64,000 nucleotides of DNA from Leifsonia sp. Root1293. Its GTDB lineage: Bacteria; Actinomycetota; Actinomycetes; Actinomycetales; Microbacteriaceae. Below are positions 54,730 through 63,998 of the stretch, one piece after another. Each line of letters starts with the position of its first letter. The stretch's first letter is position 1. The position numbers and the translations under genes were made by a program. Where the stretch lies: positions 929,249 through 993,248 of the forward strand of contig NZ_LMEH01000002.1 of assembly GCF_001425325.1 (NCBI RefSeq). Direction: 5' to 3'. The notes below the pieces were generated by a model. The model saw nothing but the letters and a program-made list of their open reading frames with translations. It was not told where the DNA came from and did not search any database.

Positions 54730-55991
54730 GCGGCTTCGGAACCACCGGCCTGAGCTGGGACGGCATCCGCTCGCGCATCGAGGCGACCCGCACGGCGTCG
54801 TGGCGCGAGAGCCCGCAGGTGGTCGATCCGCTCGGAACGCTGAGCGCTCACCCGCTCGCCTGGATCGGCTCGGTGATGGCCGTGAGCTACGCCGGCTTCC
54901 AGACCGCGCGCCAGTGGGATGCCGTGCAGCACCCTGCCGTCGGCATCGCCGCCGTGGTCGTCCTCGTCGTGGCGTGCGCCGTCTTCCTGGTGGCCGCCCA
55001 CCCCACCTCGTCGCCGTTCGGGCCGCAGGCGGCGTTCATCGTCGTGGCCCTCGCGGTCATGGCGGCGGCGCTGGAGACGCTCTCGCGCTTCGGCGCCAAC
55101 CTCCTGCTCCAGGACGACTTCGGGCAGGTCACCGTGGCCATCCTGCTCGCCATGATGGCTCCGTACAGGCCAGCGCTCTCGTTGGTGACCGGCGCCGTCG
55201 CGTCGTCGGTCGCGCTGGCGTTGTTCCCCGTCATCCAGGCCCCCTACTTCGCAGTCCACGCGCCGCTCGCCGAGTACATCGTCGTGCTGGTCGTGCCCCC
55301 GCTGGCCCTCGGACTCGCCGCGGCGGCCTTCTCCAACGGCTTCGTGCGAGCGGTGCGCAACTGGCAGCGCCTGGTGTCGCGGGCCGCTCTCGAGATCGAG
55401 GACGAAGCGCGCATCGGCCTTGCGCGCTCGGTGCAGCAGCAACAGGTGAGCGTTCTCGCCCGCGACGTGCTGCCGTTCCTCACCCGCGGCATCAACGCCC
55501 AGACCGTCGAACCGGAAGACGTCGACAGGGCCCGCCAGCTGGCGGACGTGCTGCGAGGCACCCTCGTCGCCGAGATCGGCCGCACCTGGCTCGACGACGT
55601 CGCCGATGGCATCGCCCTGCCCGATGGACGATCGCCGGCAGTCGACGACCCCGACCTTCTCGCGCTGCGGATGAGCGGAGAGCAGCGGGTGGCCTGTGCC
55701 GCCCTGGTCGCCGCCATCTCGGCCGATCTGGAGATCGCTGCGACGTCGGTCAGCGTGGTGCTGCGGCCCAACACCCTCGCACGCCGGCGCGTGGGGGCGT
55801 CGTCGGCTGCGGCATCCGTCACCGTGCGAATCTCCGCCACGACGGATGCGGCGCCTCGAGCTCTCGGTGCGCGCGAGGCCGAAAGGCTTCTGGTGCAGTA
55901 TCTCGCGGTCGTACGTGTCCTGTTCGAGGGGGTCGTCGTGCGCGTTTCAGCGGGGACCGTGACAGTAGGATTCGACTATGCCCAGCACTGA
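54726..55991 (+). CDS. Kinase-like membrane protein lacking catalytic motifs (pseudokinase)
   Basis: 421 residues. Its plan copies the upstream kinase: six to seven helices (about 40-215), a helical segment with IGLARSVQQQQVSVLARDVLPFLTRG where the His box would be, and a C-terminal alpha/beta domain. No phospho-acceptor His is in that segment, and no N or G boxes can be found, so it probably does not phosphorylate. It is coupled by GTGA to the kinase gene and overlaps the LuxR-type regulator gene by 14 bases. A regulatory partner in a kinase/pseudokinase pair is inferred. Confidence 0.7.
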   Translation: MSGFGTTGLSWDGIRSRIEATRTASWRESPQVVDPLGTLSAHPLAWIGSVMAVSYAGFQTARQWDAVQHPAVGIAAVVVLVVACAVFLVAAHPTSSPFGPQAAFIVVALAVMAAALETLSRFGANLLLQDDFGQVTVAILLAMMAPYRPALSLVTGAVASSVALALFPVIQAPYFAVHAPLAEYIVVLVVPPLALGLAAAAFSNGFVRAVRNWQRLVSRAALEIEDEARIGLARSVQQQQVSVLARDVLPFLTRGINAQTVEPEDVDRARQLADVLRGTLVAEIGRTWLDDVADGIALPDGRSPAVDDPDLLALRMSGEQRVACAALVAAISADLEIAATSVSVVLRPNTLARRRVGASSAAASVTVRISATTDAAPRALGAREAERLLVQYLAVVRVLFEGVVVRVSAGTVTVGFDYAQH

Positions 55992-56643
55992 GAACGCCGC
56001 CGCAGCGCGGCCGGTTCGCGTCGGGCTGCTCGACGATCACGAGGTCATCCTCGACTCCGTCGCCAGCTGGATCGCCAGCAACGCCCCCGATTTCACCCTC
56101 GCGGTGGCCGCCAACCGCTGGCTCGACTTCGTGCGCAGTGAGGACTTCCCGGTCGACGTCGTGCTCATGGACTTCCAGCTCGTCGAACCCGTCTCCATCG
56201 AGGCGCGCATCCGCACCTGCCGGGCGGCCGGAGCCAAGGTCATCGTCATCAGCGCCCTCGACAGCTCGGAGGCCAGAGCGCGAGCGGCCTCGGCCGGCGC
56301 CCTCGCCTTCCTCTCGAAGGCGCTTCCGATGGCCGAGGTCATGGCCTCGGTGCGAACGGCCCTGCGGATGCCGATGCCCACGTCGGGTGTCGCAGACCGC
56401 GTGGCGAGCACCCCGGGCGTCACCCTCGTCAAGCCGCAGCTGAGCCCGGGCGAGCGTCAGGCCCTCGTGCTCTACGTCACCGGCCGCAGCACCATCGAGG
56501 TCGGTGAGGCGATGGACGTCAAGTACGAGACCGCCAAGACCTATCTCCGCCGCGTGCGCGAGAAGTACCAGAAGGTGGGCCGACCGGCCAGCCGCAAGAC
56601 CGACCTCATCCGTCGGGCGGCCGAAGACGGTTTCCTCGAGTAA
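55978..56643 (+). CDS. NarL/LuxR-family response regulator
   Basis: 221 residues. Receiver: VGLLDDHEVILDSVASW with the acidic pair, phospho-acceptor Asp65 in VLMDFQLVEP, Ser in VISALDSSEARARA and Lys in LSKALPMAEV. The C-terminal LuxR-type HTH is somewhat atypical (LSPGERQALVLYVTGRSTIEVGEAM...TAKTYLRRVREKY). It is the output of the upstream kinase pair, and its stop overlaps the tdk start (TAATG). The RR lacks the common DVRMP sequence after the Asp, but all phosphorylation residues are present. Confidence 0.9.
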   Translation: MPSTENAAAARPVRVGLLDDHEVILDSVASWIASNAPDFTLAVAANRWLDFVRSEDFPVDVVLMDFQLVEPVSIEARIRTCRAAGAKVIVISALDSSEARARAASAGALAFLSKALPMAEVMASVRTALRMPMPTSGVADRVASTPGVTLVKPQLSPGERQALVLYVTGRSTIEVGEAMDVKYETAKTYLRRVREKYQKVGRPASRKTDLIRRAAEDGFLE

Positions 56644-57254
56644 TGGCCAAGCTGTACTTCCGCTACGGAGCGATGAACTCCGGCAAGAGCACTGCGCTCC
56701 TGCAGGCTGCGCACAACTACGAGGAGCGCGGTCACGCCGTGCTGCTCGCGAAGCCCTCGATCGACACCAAGGGCGACCTCGGCATCCTCTCCAGGCTCGG
56801 CGTCACCCGCGAGGTCGACTTCGTGCTCGGTCCGCAGACGGATGCCTACGCCGAGTTCCAGAGACACCGTGCGGCGCAGGTCGCAGCGACAGCACGCGAC
56901 GTCAGCTGCCTGCTTGTGGATGAGGCCCAGTTCCTCACGGCAGAACAGGCCGACGACCTGCTGCGCATCGCGATCCTCGAGAACGTGCCGGTTCTGGCCT
57001 ACGGCATCCGCACCGACTTCCTCACCGTCGCCTTCCCCGGCAGCCGTCGCCTGCTGGAGATCGCGCACAGCCTCGAGGAGCTGAAGACCATCTGCCGCTG
57101 CGGTCGCAAGGCGGTCTTCAACGCCCGACTCGTCGACGGTGCCTTCGTCTTCGACGGCGACCAGGTGGCGATCGACGGGGTGCACGTCGGGTACGAGTCG
57201 CTGTGCGGATCGTGCTACCTGCAGGAATCGGGCGGGCGGCTCGCCAACCGTTGA
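56643..57254 (+). CDS. tdk: Thymidine kinase
   Basis: 203 residues, type II TK. P-loop GAMNSGKST (residues 9-17), Walker B LLVDEAQFL with the catalytic Glu, a lasso region near HVGYESLCG, and a zinc site from Cys pairs CRCG and CGSC. It phosphorylates salvaged thymidine in the cytosol. Start overlaps the response-regulator stop by one base, so it is translated with the signalling genes, an unusual link. After it 158 bases separate the polysaccharide operon; I see no secure promoter boxes there. Confidence 0.95.
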   Translation: MAKLYFRYGAMNSGKSTALLQAAHNYEERGHAVLLAKPSIDTKGDLGILSRLGVTREVDFVLGPQTDAYAEFQRHRAAQVAATARDVSCLLVDEAQFLTAEQADDLLRIAILENVPVLAYGIRTDFLTVAFPGSRRLLEIAHSLEELKTICRCGRKAVFNARLVDGAFVFDGDQVAIDGVHVGYESLCGSCYLQESGGRLANR

Positions 57255-57412
57255 GCGTGCCTGCACCCCACCGATGGGTCTAAGTTGGCCGGTGAGGCGC
57301 GTAATCCGTTCGAAACAATGCGTCCCGCGCACGAACGCCGCCGAGCCATGTGACAAAATGAACGACGCAGTACTACGTCTGCGACAACCACAACCGGGGG
57401 ACAGCAGAACCA

Positions 57413-58834
57413 ATGGAGATACGCGACTACGTCCGCATCCTGCACAAGAGCTGGATTCTCATCGTGGTCTTCGCGCTCCTCGGAATCGGCCTCGCAGCAA
57501 CGTATTCCATCCTCGTGGCGCCGAAGTACGAGGCGACGACGAAGCTCTACGTCTCCGTCCGGGCCGGTGAGACCGCCGCCACCGGCGACCTCGTTCAGGG
57601 TACAAGCTTCGCCCGCCAGGCCGTCACGTCCTACGTCGACGTCGTCGCCAGCGCCGTGGTGCTGGACCGCGTCGTCAAGGAACTCGACCTGTCGGAATCG
57701 AGCGCCCAGCTCGCGGCCCAGGTCACGGCGTCATCGCCGCTGAACACCGTCCTCATCGCGATCACCGTGACCGATGGCGATCCCGAGCAGGCGGCGCTCA
57801 TCGCCAACTCCGTCGGATCCAACTTCTCCGACGTCGTTGTCAACAATCTCGAGAAGCCGTCGGGCGAGGCGCCCAGCCTGGTCAAGATCGAAACCATCCA
57901 GCCCGCCACGGCGCCGTCGCGCCCTTCGAGCCCGAACGTTCCGCTCAACCTCATTCTCGGTGCGCTGCTCGGTCTCGCCGCCGGCGTCGGCCTCGCGATC
58001 CTGCGCAGCGTTCTCGACACCCGCATCCACTCGCTCCACGACATCGAGCAGATCACCGACAAGCCGCTCCTCGGCGGCATCGCCCTCGATCCCGACGCGA
58101 AGAAGCGCCCGCTCATCGTGCACGCCGATCCGCGCAACCCGCGCGCCGAGTCCTTCCGCAGCCTTCGCACGAACCTGCAGTTCGTGAACGTGGAGGGCGG
58201 GCCGCGCAGCTTCGTGATCTCGAGTGCCGGCCCCGGTGAGGGCAAGTCGACGACGACGGCGAACCTGGCCATCTCGATGGCCGAGACCGGTGCCCGGGTC
58301 GCGCTCATCGACGGCGACCTCCGCCTCCCCAAAATCGCCGAATACATGGGCATCGAGGGTGGAGTCGGCCTCACCGACCTCCTCATCGGTCGAGCCACGC
58401 TCGCCGACGTGCTGCAGAAGTGGGGCAGGGGCAAGCTGTTCGTCCTCCCCGCCGGCCGCATCCCGCCGAACCCCAGCGAACTGCTCGGGTCGCGGCCCAT
58501 GGTCGAGCTCCTCGAGACCCTCGCCGAGCAGTTCGACTACATCCTCATCGACGCGCCGCCCCTTCTCCTCGTGACGGATGCAGCAGTGCTCTCGAAGTTC
58601 ACCGGCGGCACCATCCTGGTGGCCGCATCCGGAAGCACGAAGAAGCAGGAACTGGCCGGCGCCGTTCGCGCGCTGACGGCCTCCGGCGGACACCTCGCCG
58701 GTGTCGTCGTGACGATGCTGCCGACGAAGGGCCCGGACAGCTACGGCTACGGCGCATACACCTACGGCGTCATCCACGACGAGGACGAAGCGCCCTCGAC
58801 GCCGCTCGAGACCCGCAGCCGGCGGAAGCGCTGA
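57413..58834 (+). CDS. Polysaccharide co-polymerase fused to BY-type tyrosine kinase (Wzz-Wzc-like)
   Basis: 473 residues. Wzz domain with two helices (about 16-38 and 176-196) flanking an extracytoplasmic part; then a cytoplasmic kinase with Walker A AGPGEGKSTTT, Walker A' VALIDGDLRLPK and Walker B YILIDAPPLL. A tyrosine cluster near the C-terminus (Tyr444, 446, 449, 451 in DSYGYGAYTYG) is the usual autophosphorylation site. It sets chain length and export of a surface polysaccharide. Single-chain Wzz-kinase fusions are common in actinobacteria. The phosphatase gene overlaps its stop. Confidence 0.92.
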   Translation: MEIRDYVRILHKSWILIVVFALLGIGLAATYSILVAPKYEATTKLYVSVRAGETAATGDLVQGTSFARQAVTSYVDVVASAVVLDRVVKELDLSESSAQLAAQVTASSPLNTVLIAITVTDGDPEQAALIANSVGSNFSDVVVNNLEKPSGEAPSLVKIETIQPATAPSRPSSPNVPLNLILGALLGLAAGVGLAILRSVLDTRIHSLHDIEQITDKPLLGGIALDPDAKKRPLIVHADPRNPRAESFRSLRTNLQFVNVEGGPRSFVISSAGPGEGKSTTTANLAISMAETGARVALIDGDLRLPKIAEYMGIEGGVGLTDLLIGRATLADVLQKWGRGKLFVLPAGRIPPNPSELLGSRPMVELLETLAEQFDYILIDAPPLLLVTDAAVLSKFTGGTILVAASGSTKKQELAGAVRALTASGGHLAGVVVTMLPTKGPDSYGYGAYTYGVIHDEDEAPSTPLETRSRRKR

Positions 58835-59421
58835 TGCCGATCTCCATCCTCACCGTCTGCTCCGGAAACATCTGCCGCTCGCCGCTCGCCGAGCAGTTGC
58901 TCCGCCAGGGACTGGCCGGCGTGACGGATGCCACCGTCACGAGCGCAGGCACCATCGCCATGGTGGGGTCGCCCATGGCCCCGGAGTCGCAGGTGCTCGC
59001 TGCGCGCTACGGCGCTCAGGATGCCGCCGCGCACGTCGCACGCCAGCTGACAGCGCAGCAGATCGTCGAAGCCGATCTCGTGCTCGCCCTGTCGCGTGAC
59101 CACCGTCGGGCGATCGTCGAGATGGTGCCGAGCGCTGTCAGGAAGACCTTCACCCTGCGCGAGTTCGCCCGTCTGGTCTCCGAGGTGAACGATGACGACC
59201 TGGCCGACGGATTCATCCCGGGTATGAAGCCGTTCGCATCAGCCATCGCGGTCGCATCGTCGTTCCGCGGAATCGTCGCTCCCGCCGCGTCGCCCGACGA
59301 CGATGACGTCGTCGACCCCTACCGCCAGTCCAAGGCCGTCTACCAGACGTCGGCGGACCAGCTGGTTCCCGCAGTCCGCACCACCGTGTCGTTCATCGAG
59401 CGCGCCGCGTCCGTCGGTTAG
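58834..59421 (+). CDS. Low-molecular-weight protein-tyrosine phosphatase (Wzb-like)
   Basis: 195 residues. The P-loop CSGNICRS near the N-terminus has nucleophile Cys9 and Arg15; the general-acid loop is VDPYRQS near residue 170. It is longer than a minimal Wzb (about 145) owing to an insertion before the acid loop. It should dephosphorylate the tyrosine cluster of the kinase encoded immediately upstream (TGATG overlap), giving the on/off cycle needed for polymer export. Other targets are possible. Confidence 0.92.
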   Translation: MPISILTVCSGNICRSPLAEQLLRQGLAGVTDATVTSAGTIAMVGSPMAPESQVLAARYGAQDAAAHVARQLTAQQIVEADLVLALSRDHRRAIVEMVPSAVRKTFTLREFARLVSEVNDDDLADGFIPGMKPFASAIAVASSFRGIVAPAASPDDDDVVDPYRQSKAVYQTSADQLVPAVRTTVSFIERAASVG

Positions 59422-59432
59422 TCGGTCGATCC

Positions 59433-60389
59433 ATGGCGAGACGAAACATCGGCAGAACCGACCACTCGGCGGGGCAGCGCTTCCGCACCCTGTGGATCAT
59501 CGGCATGGCCGTGCTCGGGCTGCTGGTGCTGGTTCTGGTCTACGTCGCCCTCACGCAGAATCGCACCTCCCCTGTTGCCGGCACAGTGCCGACGCCAGCG
59601 AGCTCGGCTCCTGTCGACCGCGCGACGCCGACCGTGGAACCCACAGCCGAGCCGGTGGTCGTCGTCGGCCCGCCGACCCGCAATCTCGGGGCCGTCGACG
59701 GTGAGCGCGGCTATCGCGCCAGTGTGACAGCCTGCCCCGGCGACGAACCGATCGTGCAGGCCACCGAGGACGGCGGTTCGTCGTGGACGGACTTCGCCGT
59801 GGCCGTCGATCCGGCAGTGGCATCCGTTCGCGCGATCCTTCCGGGTACGGGCGACTACGTGGCGCTCGTGACGGCCGACGCTGCCACCTGCGCGCCGCAG
59901 TTCGCCCGGTCCTATGTCGCGGGCGAGCAGTGGGAGTCGGCCGACGAGGTCGACACGACCTGGCATCTGAGCCAGGACGCCACCTCGGTCATCGCACCCG
60001 GCGGCGGGTCATCGCAGCCGTGCGAGAAGCCCGTACAGGTCGCCGCGACCAGCCAGACCGCCGCGGCCGTGCTCTGCGCCGACGGGGCGATCGTGACATC
60101 GACGGATGCCGGAGGCTCGTGGAGCGCCCCGCTGTCGATCCCGGGGGCGTCGGCCATCGGTGGCGCCGACGACGGCTATCTGGTGGTCGTCGCTCGCCAG
60201 AACGACTGCGACGGTGCTCAGATCGCTTCGATTCCGGCTGACGGCGGCACGGATGCACCCGAGCCCTCGGCCTGCCTGCAGTCCGGGGCGGCTCCGCAGG
60301 ACAACGCCGTTGCTCAGGGGGGCGACGTGATCTGGTTGTGGTCGGGCGATGCTTTCGCACGCTCGACCGATGGGGGACAGTCATGGTGA
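59433..60389 (+). CDS. Membrane-anchored protein with Asp-box (BNR) repeats
   Basis: 318 residues, not assigned to a known family. A basic N-terminus and one helix (about 21-42) anchor it; a Thr/Pro linker (about 45-80) leads outside to a beta-rich domain with three Asp-box motifs, TEDGGSSW, STDAGGSW and STDGGQSW. Asp boxes mark beta-propellers such as sialidases, but no catalytic residues can be named. It lies 11 bases after the phosphatase and overlaps the dehydratase gene by 7 bases, so it is part of the polysaccharide operon. The last repeat is at the very C-terminus, suggesting a closed or truncated propeller. Confidence 0.75.
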   Translation: MARRNIGRTDHSAGQRFRTLWIIGMAVLGLLVLVLVYVALTQNRTSPVAGTVPTPASSAPVDRATPTVEPTAEPVVVVGPPTRNLGAVDGERGYRASVTACPGDEPIVQATEDGGSSWTDFAVAVDPAVASVRAILPGTGDYVALVTADAATCAPQFARSYVAGEQWESADEVDTTWHLSQDATSVIAPGGGSSQPCEKPVQVAATSQTAAAVLCADGAIVTSTDAGGSWSAPLSIPGASAIGGADDGYLVVVARQNDCDGAQIASIPADGGTDAPEPSACLQSGAAPQDNAVAQGGDVIWLWSGDAFARSTDGGQSW

Positions 60390-62233
60390 AGCACAACCGA
60401 GTCCACGACATCGTCGAGGCCGGCTACAAGAAGCGGCCCGTCCGCTTCGGCTCGCAGTACCTCCTCGATGCCGTTGCGTGGTTCCTGGCGATCGGTCTCG
60501 CCGAGCTGTTCCGCTACGAGTTCGACGCCGCGCAGATCGCGATCCTGCCCCTGCTCCTGCTGTCGTGCGCCGCCGCTGCGTTCCAGTACGGCATCGGGCT
60601 CCTGTTCCACCTCTACCAGGGGCGATTCCCGTACGGCACCTTCGAGGAGGTGCGGGCGCTGAGCCTGACAGCACTGGTCGTGGCGCTCGTGCTCGGCGTC
60701 CCTGTCGCGATCCTCGGCACCCTGCTGCACACGCCGCGCAGCACGATGTTCATCGCCCTGCCCATCGCCCTGCTCTTCATGTTCTCGGTGCGCTATCTCA
60801 AGCGGCTCTACGTCGAGCGCCACACGCGCCCCGGGGATGACGCTGAACGCACGTTGATCTACGGCGCCGGGTACATCGGCACCTCGCTCATCCGCCGCAT
60901 GGTCACCGATCCGCACTCCACCTACCTGCCGGTCGGGATCATCGACGACGACCCCGCGAAGCGCAATCGTCACATCGCCGGAGTGCCGGTGCGGGGATCG
61001 ATCGACCAGATCGAGCGCATCGTGGGCGATACGAACGCTCGAGTGCTCGTGATCGCCGTCGCCCGCGCCGACTCCGACTTCCTGCGCCGGATCTCGGACA
61101 TCGGAGCGCGCTACAACCTGTCGGTCAAGGTCATGCCGCTGCTCGAGGACATCCTCGCCGGCAAGTCGCGGGTGTCTGACCTCCGCGATATCGCCATCGA
61201 AGACATCATCGGGCGCCATCCGGTCGACACGCAGATGGAGACCATCGCCGGCTACCTCGCCGGCAAGCGCGTTCTCGTCACCGGTGCCGGCGGTTCGATC
61301 GGATCGGAGCTCTGCCGCCAGATCTCCAAGTTCCGTCCAGCCGAGCTCATCATGCTCGACCGCGACGAGACCGGCCTGCAGACGGCGCAGCTCGGAACCC
61401 GGGGCCACGGCCTGCTCGACTCCGACGAGGTCGTGCTCGCCGACATCCGCGAGGCCGACGTCATCCACCGCATCTTCGATGAGCGCCGCCCCGAGGTCGT
61501 GTTCCACGCGGCGGCTCTCAAGCACCTGCCCATGCTCGAGCAGTACCCAGACGAGGCGTGGAAGACCAACGTGCTCGGCACCCTCAACGTGTTGAACGCG
61601 GCGCGAGACGCGGGCGTGCTCACCTTCATCAACATCTCCACCGACAAGGCGGCGAACCCGACGAGCGTGCTCGGTCACTCGAAGCGGGTTGCTGAGAAGC
61701 TCACCGCCTGGATGGCCGACGAGACCGGGCTGCGTTTCCTCTCGGTGCGCTTCGGCAACGTCATCGGAAGCCGCGGCTCGATGCTGCCGACCTTCGCGTC
61801 GATGATCGAAGCCGGCGGCCCGCTCACGGTCACGCATCCCGAAGTCACGCGCTACTTCATGACTATTCCGGAGGCGTGCCAGCTCGTCGTGCAGGCAGGC
61901 GGCATCGGCAAGCCGGGGGAGGTGCTCATCCTCGACATGGGAGAGCCCGTGCGCATCCTCGACATCGCCGAGCGCATGATCGACATGTCGGGCAAGGACA
62001 TCTCCATCGTCTTCACCGGCCTCCGCGAGGGCGAGAAGCTGCACGAGATCCTGGTCGGCACGGGCGAGACCGACGCGCGCCCGCTGCATCCGAAGATCTC
62101 CCACGCCAAGGTCGGCGGAATCTCACCCGAGCGTCTCGACAAGGCTGGGTGGGAAGAACGGATGCGCGCGCAACCGCGCAACAACGACACGTCGCAGGTT
62201 CCCCGGATCTCGACCGGAGGACACACATCATGA
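60383..62233 (+). CDS. UDP-N-acetylhexosamine 4,6-dehydratase, membrane type (PglF/WbpM-like)
   Basis: 616 residues. Four N-terminal helices (about 20-140), a CoA-binding-like Rossmann segment (IYGAGYIGTSLIRRMV), then the SDR domain with VTGAGGSIGSELCRQI. The catalytic segment STDKAANPTSVLGHSKRVAE lacks the YxxxK tyrosine, as in WbpM/FlaA1/PglF, which dehydrate UDP-GlcNAc to the 4-keto-6-deoxy sugar. The ATG at 60383 has GGGGGAC six bases upstream and overlaps the previous stop. The aminotransferase gene follows with ATGA overlap, which supports the amino-sugar route. Confidence 0.93.
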   Translation: MVKHNRVHDIVEAGYKKRPVRFGSQYLLDAVAWFLAIGLAELFRYEFDAAQIAILPLLLLSCAAAAFQYGIGLLFHLYQGRFPYGTFEEVRALSLTALVVALVLGVPVAILGTLLHTPRSTMFIALPIALLFMFSVRYLKRLYVERHTRPGDDAERTLIYGAGYIGTSLIRRMVTDPHSTYLPVGIIDDDPAKRNRHIAGVPVRGSIDQIERIVGDTNARVLVIAVARADSDFLRRISDIGARYNLSVKVMPLLEDILAGKSRVSDLRDIAIEDIIGRHPVDTQMETIAGYLAGKRVLVTGAGGSIGSELCRQISKFRPAELIMLDRDETGLQTAQLGTRGHGLLDSDEVVLADIREADVIHRIFDERRPEVVFHAAALKHLPMLEQYPDEAWKTNVLGTLNVLNAARDAGVLTFINISTDKAANPTSVLGHSKRVAEKLTAWMADETGLRFLSVRFGNVIGSRGSMLPTFASMIEAGGPLTVTHPEVTRYFMTIPEACQLVVQAGGIGKPGEVLILDMGEPVRILDIAERMIDMSGKDISIVFTGLREGEKLHEILVGTGETDARPLHPKISHAKVGGISPERLDKAGWEERMRAQPRNNDTSQVPRISTGGHTS

Positions 62234-63369
62234 CGACCGAGCGCATCTACATGTCGTCTCCCGACATGAGCGAACTCGAGGAGCAGTACCTCGTCGGCGC
62301 CCTCCGCTCGGGATGGGTCGCTCCCCTCGGACCCGACGTCGACGCCTTCGAGCGCGAGCTGGCCGAGCGCGTGGGTGTGGCGCATGCCGTTGCCCTGAGT
62401 TCGGGAACGGCCGCTCTTCACCTCGGCCTGCTGGGGCTCGGAGTGAAGCGCGACGATGTCGTGCTGACGTCGACCATGACGTTCGCCGCCACGGCGAACG
62501 CCATCGTCTACACCGGAGCGGAGCCGTTCTTCATCGACTGTCTGCCCGACACCGGCAACATGGATCCCGCTCTGCTCGAGGAGGCGCTGCAGAAGCTGAC
62601 GGCAGCGGGCGAGAGGGTCGCGGCCATCGTTCCGGTCGACCTCCTCGGCAAGGCGGTCGACTACACGGCCATCGAGGCGATCGCAGCACGGTACGGCGTT
62701 CCGGTGCTGGCGGATGCCGCCGAATCGCTGGGCGCCAGTCATCGCGGCCGGGCTGCCGGAAGCTTCGGTCGCGCGTCGGTCGTGTCGTTCAACGGAAACA
62801 AGATCATGACCACGTCGGGCGGCGGCATGCTGCTGACCGACGACGAGGCGCTCGCTCAGCACACTCGGTATCTCGCCACCCAGGCCCGCCAGCCGGTCGC
62901 GCACTACGAGCACGTCGACATCGGCTACAACTACAGACTCAGCAACCTGCTGGCCGCCCTCGGCCGCGCCCAGCTGTCGCGCCTCGACGAGATGATCGCT
63001 CGCCGTCGACGCGTGCGCGACGCGTACAAGTCCCTGCTCGCCGACGTCGACGGGGTCGAGGTCTTCGGGGCTGACGGCGACGAGGCGGACAACGTCTGGC
63101 TGACCTCGATCCTGGTCGACGAGAGCACCACGGGATGGGCGCCGTCGGCGCTCAGCGCATCGCTGGCGGAGCTGAACATCGAGAGCCGACCGCTCTGGAA
63201 GCCCATGCATCTTCAGCCGGTCTTCGCCGGTTCGCGGTCGCTGGTCAACGGCAGCTCGGAGCGGCTGTTCTCCACCGGCGTCACGCTGCCCAGCGGTTCG
63301 GCGCTGTCGGGGGAGCAGATCGATCGCGTCAGCGTGGCCCTCCACGATTTCATCGGTGGTCGCTCATGA
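62230..63369 (+). CDS. DegT/DnrJ/EryC1-family sugar aminotransferase (PglE-like)
   Basis: 379 residues. PLP lysine Lys191 in SFNGNKIMTTSGGG, with VLADAAESLG (Asp162 for the pyridine nitrogen) and LSSGTAALHL near the N-terminus. It would transaminate the 4-keto sugar made by the upstream dehydratase, giving a UDP-4-amino-6-deoxy-GlcNAc type product. Start and stop both overlap neighbours by four bases, so the dehydratase, aminotransferase and sugar transferase are made together. Confidence 0.94.
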   Translation: MTTERIYMSSPDMSELEEQYLVGALRSGWVAPLGPDVDAFERELAERVGVAHAVALSSGTAALHLGLLGLGVKRDDVVLTSTMTFAATANAIVYTGAEPFFIDCLPDTGNMDPALLEEALQKLTAAGERVAAIVPVDLLGKAVDYTAIEAIAARYGVPVLADAAESLGASHRGRAAGSFGRASVVSFNGNKIMTTSGGGMLLTDDEALAQHTRYLATQARQPVAHYEHVDIGYNYRLSNLLAALGRAQLSRLDEMIARRRRVRDAYKSLLADVDGVEVFGADGDEADNVWLTSILVDESTTGWAPSALSASLAELNIESRPLWKPMHLQPVFAGSRSLVNGSSERLFSTGVTLPSGSALSGEQIDRVSVALHDFIGGRS

Positions 63370-63998
63370 CGGGCCGCCGCATTCCCTACGACACGCTCAA
63401 GCGCGGTCTCGACGTGGTCGCGTCAGGCGTCGGTCTCGTGCTCACGGCTCCGATCCAGGGCGCCGTGGCGCTCGCAGTCCGAAACCAACTCGGCTCGCCG
63501 GTGATCTTCCAGCAGGACCGCCCCGGCCGCGACGGCAGGATCTTCCGCCTCTACAAGTTCCGCACCATGAAAGACGTCGACGAGGCGGCCGGACTGGTGA
63601 CGGATGCCGACCGCCTCACCCCGTTCGGAGTCTGGCTGCGCTCGACCAGCCTCGACGAGCTGCCCACGCTCTGGAACGTCTTCAAGGGCGACATGAGCAT
63701 CGTCGGCCCGCGGCCTCTGCTCGTGCGCTACCTCGACCGCTACACGCCGACCCAGGCCCGCCGCCATGAGGTCCGGCCGGGCATCACCGGTCTGGCGCAG
63801 GCGAGCGGACGCAACGAGGTCGAGTGGGAGCGGAAGTTCGAGCTGGACGTCGAATACGTCGACAGTCGCAGCCTGCGACTCGACGCCAAAGTTCTGTTGT
63901 GGACGGTCCTTGCCGTGGTCCGGCGCGAGGGTGTCACGTCGGGGGAGCATGCGACCACCCATGAGTTTCTCGGAGCGTCGGACGGGGTTCGGGCATGA
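63366..63998 (+). CDS. Initiating sugar-phosphate transferase (PglC-like)
   Basis: 210 residues, a short monotopic phosphoglycosyl transferase. One re-entrant hydrophobic helix (about 13-38), then FQQDRPGRDGRIFRLYKFRTM and SLDELPTLWNVFKGDMSIVGPRP with the Asp97-Glu98 catalytic pair. It moves the sugar phosphate from UDP to undecaprenyl phosphate, starting the repeat unit at the inner membrane face. The length matches PglC rather than long WbaP-type enzymes. The next gene starts on its stop codon (ATGA). Confidence 0.94.
   Translation: MTGRRIPYDTLKRGLDVVASGVGLVLTAPIQGAVALAVRNQLGSPVIFQQDRPGRDGRIFRLYKFRTMKDVDEAAGLVTDADRLTPFGVWLRSTSLDELPTLWNVFKGDMSIVGPRPLLVRYLDRYTPTQARRHEVRPGITGLAQASGRNEVEWERKFELDVEYVDSRSLRLDAKVLLWTVLAVVRREGVTSGEHATTHEFLGASDGVRA

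Noticed and set aside
57255-57412. Promoter of the polysaccharide operon (GTGACA with TACTAC)
   Set aside because: The boxes are only 15 bases apart and no better pair was found; a promoter is expected here but cannot be fixed by eye.
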